Positions 59,401 through 64,000 of a stretch of DNA of 64,000 nucleotides are shown here, in pieces (the first letter of the stretch is position 1; each line of letters opens with the position of its first letter). Where the stretch lies: NCBI RefSeq assembly GCF_018294505.1, contig NC_057801.1:196589183-196653182 (forward strand). The letters run 5' to 3'. Source of the stretch: Triticum aestivum. Its lineage: Eukaryota > Streptophyta > Magnoliopsida > Poales > Poaceae. The notes beneath the pieces were generated by a model. The model was not told the DNA's origin and did no database searches. It saw only the letters and a list, made by a program, of their open reading frames with translations. A program made the position numbers and the translations under genes.

Positions 59401-59785
59401 CATACTAGGTGTGGAAGCCAACTGTACATGCTCAGTCACACTGGAAGTGGTCTTCAGATCCCCGGACAATTTCTGGAGCGAGGAGTGAATCTTCGACATA
59501 GTCCCGTTTCGCAGCGGCTATCACGCTCTGCTCGGACGAACCACGTTTGCAAAATTCAACGCGGTGCCGCATTATGCGTACCTCAAGCTCAAGATGCCAG
59601 GCCCTGGTGGAGTCATCACGGTCAACGGGAATACGGAACGCTCCCTTCGAACGGAGGAACATACAGTAGCTCTCGCGGCAGAAGTACAGAGCAGCCTCTT
59701 AAGGCCATTCTCGAGTCCGGCCGTTAAACGGCCGGATACAGCAAAACGCGCCCGAAGCAATACCAACCAAGACCACCTGGCGTGA
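56489..59785 (+). pseudogene. gag-pro: Gag-protease of element F, one frame with seven stops
   Basis: The start is at 56489 or the in-frame ATG 56510 (MASSTNNAALGETF). An N-terminal unstructured acidic region and a basic stretch (KRRRQRRRSKSRH) come first. The Gag domain follows (58180-58680: YDGTTDPAVWIEDYLLHI, LKGPARHWLNNLP, WEDLEAAFLDNFQGTY, VRQFWTRFLTKKNQI), and then a Tat-type protease (VLMDGGSSLNLLY, DIVPFRSGYHALLGRTTF). All segments share one frame. Interruptions are TAG at 57089, 57572, 57677, 58472 and 59048 and TGA at 59486 and 59783, with no visible frameshift. The catalytic triplet is D-G-G, as I recall is usual in this lineage. Confidence 0.85.
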
Positions 59786-61028
59786 TCAGAGCACGCGTAG
59801 CAATGCGGCCCCAACCCCCGCCTGCGCATGATTGCAATAACAACTCTCCACGTACATCATTACGCTTTGGAGATACCATGGGCGCAGGGGAAGGGGCACG
59901 ATCGCAATGGACCCAGAGTGCGGCTCGACCACACTAGGGGCTCGCAAGTGTGCCCCCCTTTCTTTTATTATTATTATTCTCCTTCTTTGTGTACACAGGA
60001 CTCCGTTAACCAGAGGCCCTGTCCGGCGGTGAACCTGCCGAACTCATGATGCAACAACCAGGGAAGAAAGAAGGCTGGGACGAACACTCAGGTGGTCTCA
60101 ATTACGAGCATTAAATTCGATTATATACACCAAGTCCGCAGCTCACCCCTGGAGGGGGATATGTTTAATTAGTCCAAATCCCTTGCTTACCGCACTATTT
60201 GTATCAGTCCGCACTCATAGCAGACTTTCTTTAAATAATGCAGCACCTTTTTGACTGCAATTACATTACCTTTTATATATATGTTCATTACATGACATCT
60301 TGCACCCGTATATTTTGGTACAGCCTAATACACCAGGGGCTTATGTTCCCCACACTATGGTGTGATAAGTCCGAACCCTTTCATAAGTGCGGCACCCCGA
60401 ACTTATAGCATTATATGAATCAGCTCCGAATCATGTCTTGGGTCAATAGTTGGGTTTGCCCGGCTCCCACGTTTTGGTGCCTTACGTTCCGTTCTGTCGG
60501 CTAAGGTGGCACTGGGAGAACCACTGCGATTGCGCCCCGGTTGAGCCGGGCGAGCGCCACAGTGGAGAAAGCTAAAACTGACCGACATGATAAGGCGAGA
60601 GATTGGTCGCTGTTCGAGAGGTTTTTTCGGGTCCTTAAAGACTCACGCCACTTCGAGCGAAGTTCCGGACAATGTCCGACGAAGGCGTGGATAGCGCCCC
60701 GGATTTGGCCTTTTGAATACCAGGGGCTTCGCCGAAATTTAAAATTATAGAATTCTATGGCTAAGTGAGAGTGTTCAAGCATTATAAGTCCGGTTGCCTT
60801 GTTCGTTGTGTTGAGCGCCTCCCTAGATGGACCCAAAAATGGGAACAAGAGTGCTCAAGTTTATCCCGAACACCCCAGCACTCGTGGCTCGGGGGCTGAA
60901 GCCAACGACTTGCCATCTCTCAGATTTTATAAACGGCCGCACAGAAGGTAATATTTTAAATTAAAACAAGCGTTGCTCAAGGCGCATATGAACGAAGTTT
61001 TCAGCACACAGGATAACACATAGCGAGT
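59786..61028. other. Non-coding spacer of element F where pol would be expected
   Basis: No RT or integrase motif in any frame. It holds a TTATTATTATT run (59968-59979), AT-rich DNA and words shared with the LTR style (GTCCGGAC, GGGGGCTGAAGCC). The right part is downstream of the antisense gene and may include its 3' UTR. Confidence 0.55.
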
Positions 61029-64000
61029 TTAATCAAAGATTACATTTCTGGGGCACTCATCCGCAATATCGCGGGCTCCCTTCAGGACAGTTTTATAATA
61101 CATTTCGGGCGTGCGATACTCCTTGCCCGGTGGCGGTGGGTCCATGAGAAGCTTCTCTGCATCCAACCTGCCCCAATGCACCTTTGTGCGGGCAAGGGCC
61201 CGACGTGCACCTTCAATACAGGCGGAGCGCTTGACGACCTCCACCCAGGGGCACACATCCACCAGCCGCCGCACGAGGCCAAAGTAGCTCCTAGGCATGG
61301 CCTGTCCAGGCCACAGCCGGACTATAAGGCCCTTCATGGCCTCCTCAGCTACCTTGTGGAGTTCGACCAGCTGCTTCAGCTGGTCGCTTGGGGGCACCGG
61401 ATGGCCGGCCTCAGCATACTGAGACCAGAAGACCTTCTCCGTCGAGCTCCCCTCCTCGCCACGATAGAATGCGGCGGCATCGGGCGCACTACGCGGCAGA
61501 TCTGCAAACGCCCCTGGAGAGCTCCGAATGCGGGTAAGTGTCAGGTAGTTTACATTAACATGCCTGCTTTGCATGAAAAATGCCTTACCCGCCGCTATCT
61601 TCTTTACATCTTCAACCTCTTGAAGGGCCTTACGGGCCTTGGCATTGGCGGACTTGGCACTTTCGAGAGCCGAGGCAAGCTCGGACTCTCGAGTCTTGGA
61701 GTCACGCTCCAAACTCTCATGCTTCTCCATGAGAGCCTGGAGCTCTTGCCGTACTTCCGCCACCCATGCCTCCTGCTTTTCTCGCTCCGCCCGCTCCACA
61801 GCCGCACTACGTTCGGCCGCGGACACAGCCTCCTTCAGGGCTGCCACCTTGTTCGTGGCCCCTGCAATACCCATATTATCCTTGTTAGTTTTACTGCAAC
61901 CAAAACCCTTTTCTGTAAGGTAACTATTCAAAGTGGTGTTACTCACCTTCTTTGTCCTCGAGCTGCTTTTTGGCATGGCCGAGCTCTTGCTCGGACCGCT
62001 CGAGATCCTACTTCAGCACACTGACCTCCGCAGTCAGTGCGGCAGAGGTCAGCAGCGCAGCCTGGAAACCAATGTTGACATATTTTAAGCAACCCTGCGT
62101 ATATCTTGTTAGATCCTCAGTCCGGCTTTTCTTTCTGAACACCGAACTGAGCATCAGGGGCTACTGTCTATGCGGTATTACATTACATAATTTTAACTTC
62201 TTACCTCAAAGCCTGTTAGAAGGCTGCTACAGGCTTCGGTCAGCCCGCTCTTGGCGAGCTGAACCTTCTGAATCACCGCACTCATGATAGTGCGGTGTTC
62301 TTCCTCAATGGAAGCACCTTTAAGCGCTTCCAACAAGTTATCCGGCGCCTCCGGTTGGACGGAGCCACCGGTGTCACGGTCTTGCCCTTCTTTCAAAGGG
62401 GCCGCCTGCCGGACTCTAGAACCACAGCGGGTTCCGATGTAGAGTCCGGCACAAAGTCCGGGAGGCTGCCTGACGGCGCCTCCGGCGCCTCCTCCTGATG
62501 GGTCCCTCTCTGGGATCCCACCTCGGCACCCTCGTCGGGGTGGGGGGTAGAGGCAGTCGGAAGTGAATCCACATCCGACGGGGCCAACGACCCGCTCGAT
62601 GAAGCGGGGAGATCATCATCGGCCGGACTACGGACAGAACGCGGCATTAGAGGGACACTACGCGACATGAAAGAAATTGCATATCAGGGATCCGGATACT
62701 TACGATCTTGCCGGACGCCTGGCCCTTAAAGGCCACTCGTCCTCGCCAACGATGGTGTTGGCGAAACTGTCCGGGGGAATAGTTCTCCCCCTCTTGGACC
62801 CTTCGGCCTCCGCTATTGGGGAAGCCTTCCTCTTCTTCTCTCCCACCTCCGGGAGAGAATCCTCTTCCTCCTCCTCGTCTTCGGGGGAGGAGTCTGCCTC
62901 GTCGTCGGACGCCTGATTACGGGAACTCTTTCGAGTCCCCACGGCCACCTTCTTGGCCTTCTTCTCCGGCACCACGTGCGGTGCCGGAACCAGCAGCCCT
63001 GCTAGACGGGCGTTCAATGGGTCTTCTGGCAGGGGAGCCAGGCTGATGAGCTGCTCGGCCTTCTCCATCCATTCCTGTCAAAGGAAAAGAGAGAAATTGA
63101 AACCCTCTTAGAATCAATTTGATTACCACAAGTGTCCCGTAAAGGGGTTGAATCACTTACCTCGTCAGCCGGATGCTGCGAGCGAAATCCACGATCTTCC
63201 GTCGCGGATGCGGGGGCTTCGGCGCCCTTAAACAGCACCCTCCAGGCGCCTTCGTATGTCGTATCGAAGAGCCCTCTTAGCGCCTGGTGCTGTTCTGGAT
63301 TGAACTCCCATAGATTGAATGCCCGTTCTTGCCATGGGAGGATCCGGCGGATGAGCATGACTTGGACCACGTCGACGAGCCTGAGCTTATTGCTCACCAG
63401 CTTCTGGATGCAGGCTCGGAGTCCCGTCAGCTCCTTCGGATTGCCCCACAGCAAGCCCTTCTCTTTCCAGGAGGTGAGCTGCGTGGGGATGCCAGATCTA
63501 AACTCGGGGGCCGCCGCCCATGTGGGCTCGCGCGGCTCGGTGATGTAGAACCACCCCGATTGCCACCCCTTGACGGAGTCCACGAAGGCCCCTTCGAGCC
63601 AAAGGACGTTGGGCAACTTACCCAACATGGCGCCTCCGCATTCCGCTTGCGTGCCCTTCACAACCTTCGGCTTGACGTTGAAGGTCTTGAGCCACAGGCC
63701 GAAGTGGGGCCGGATGCAGAGGAAGGCCTCGCACACGACGATGAACGCCGAGATGTTGAGGATGAAGTTCGGCGCCAGATCGTGGAAATCCAGGCCGTAG
63801 TAAAACATGAGCCCCCGGACGAATGGGTGGAGTGGAAAGCCTAGTCCGCGGAGGAAGTGGGGAAGGAAGACGACCCTCTCATGGGGCCCAGGGGTAGGGA
63901 TGAGCTGCCCCTCGTCGGGCAGCCGATGCGCAATATCGCCGGAGAGGTATCCGGCGCTGCGCAGCTTGGTGATGTGCTCCTCCTTAACGGTGGAGGCCAG
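61029..64000 (-). CDS. Spliced antisense gene in element F, PF04195-like, six exons, open at right edge
   Basis: Minus-strand exons: <64000-63161, 63074-62704, 62657-62205, 62061-61947, 61861-61589, 61513-61029 (TAA). All introns are GT-AG (donors GAGGTAAGTG, ATCGTAAGTA, GAGGTAAGAA, AAGGTGAGTA, GCGGGTAAGG) and every junction keeps phase. Exon 1 encodes a block (HFLRGLGFPLHPFVRGLMFY, LNISAFIVVCEAFLCIRPHF) like the plant 'putative gypsy type transposon' domain (PF04195). Exon 2 is acidic/basic (SSPEDEEEEEDSLPEVGEKK). Later exons form a long coiled coil (EREKQEAWVAEVRQELQALM) and a C-terminal domain (LIVRLWPGQAMPRSYFGLVR). Lesions are a frameshift near 62395-62410 and TAG at 62008-62010. The 46-bp second intron is very short for a plant. 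The gene starts right of the window. Confidence 0.72.

Larger units (their letters stand above)
55981..64000 (+). mobile_element. Tat-type gypsy element F, 5' part (non-autonomous?)
   Basis: Order on the plus strand: 5' LTR (55981-56462), PBS-like TTGGTGCTTTCATTGAGAG, gag-protease (56489-59785), about 1.2 kb without coding signal, and a spliced antisense gene (61029 to beyond 64000). No RT, RNase H or integrase follows the protease. It is the youngest insertion in this cascade since nothing interrupts it here. Confidence 0.8.

Noticed and set aside
61176..62024. 282-aa plus-strand ORF in element F
   Set aside because: It is the complement of the spliced minus-strand gene, whose exons have splice sites, consistent phases and a coiled coil.

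Overview
This window looks like Triticeae grass DNA (wheat, Aegilops or barley type). The evidence is a dense nest of LTR retrotransposons of cereal type, including Maximus-like copia, Athila-lineage and Sabrina-like gypsy, and Tat-type gypsy elements, plus a tRNA-derived SINE, a LINE, a Stowaway-like terminus and possible Helitrons, with only one recognisable host gene. Family names come from memory of such repeats and were not searched. Nothing suggests a prokaryotic or organellar origin: there are no operons, rRNA, tRNA genes or CRISPR arrays.

Layout, left to right. (1) 1-7132: 5' part of a minus-strand Ty3/gypsy element with an unusually long (about 4.07 kb) LTR, an extra ORF before gag, and gag-protease running off the left edge. 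(2) 7133-29691: a large minus-strand copia element of SIRE/Maximus type (5' LTR, gag, protease, integrase, RT, RNase H, then a long decayed env-position ORF). It carries two younger insertions: a complete 10.1 kb Athila-lineage gypsy at 11262-21406 (TSD GCAGC) and a SINE at 23694-23833 (14-bp TSD) in the RT region. The gypsy of region 1 cuts its 3' part. (3) 29692-41800: a lower-repeat island with a copia-LTR remnant, a 5'-truncated LINE, a compound trinucleotide microsatellite, retroposon-like segments, possible Helitrons, and a two-exon F-box gene on the minus strand (39533-41382) that carries a one-base frameshift. (4) 41818-64000: a cascade of nested LTR elements. LTR A is split by a 6.8 kb Sabrina-like element (43141-49985, TSD TGGAC). 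Then LTR B, a Sabrina-like LTR C, Tat-type LTR D, minus-strand Tat-type element E and plus-strand Tat-type element F each truncate the previous one; the right-hand halves lie outside the window.

The most interesting biology is in the Tat-type elements. Element E has, antisense to itself, its own TATA-like promoter and an ORF ending in a B3-like DNA-binding domain. Element F carries a gag-protease ORF with no RT or integrase before the window ends, and, antisense to it, a six-exon spliced gene with GT-AG introns whose phases all agree; its first exon resembles the 'putative gypsy type transposon' domain (PF04195). Antisense placement would explain how introns survive retrotransposition. The Athila and Maximus-like elements also appear to have promoter-like sequences ahead of their 3' ORFs. 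Nearly all retroelement reading frames are broken; several are broken mainly by stop codons, many TAG or TGA, rather than indels.
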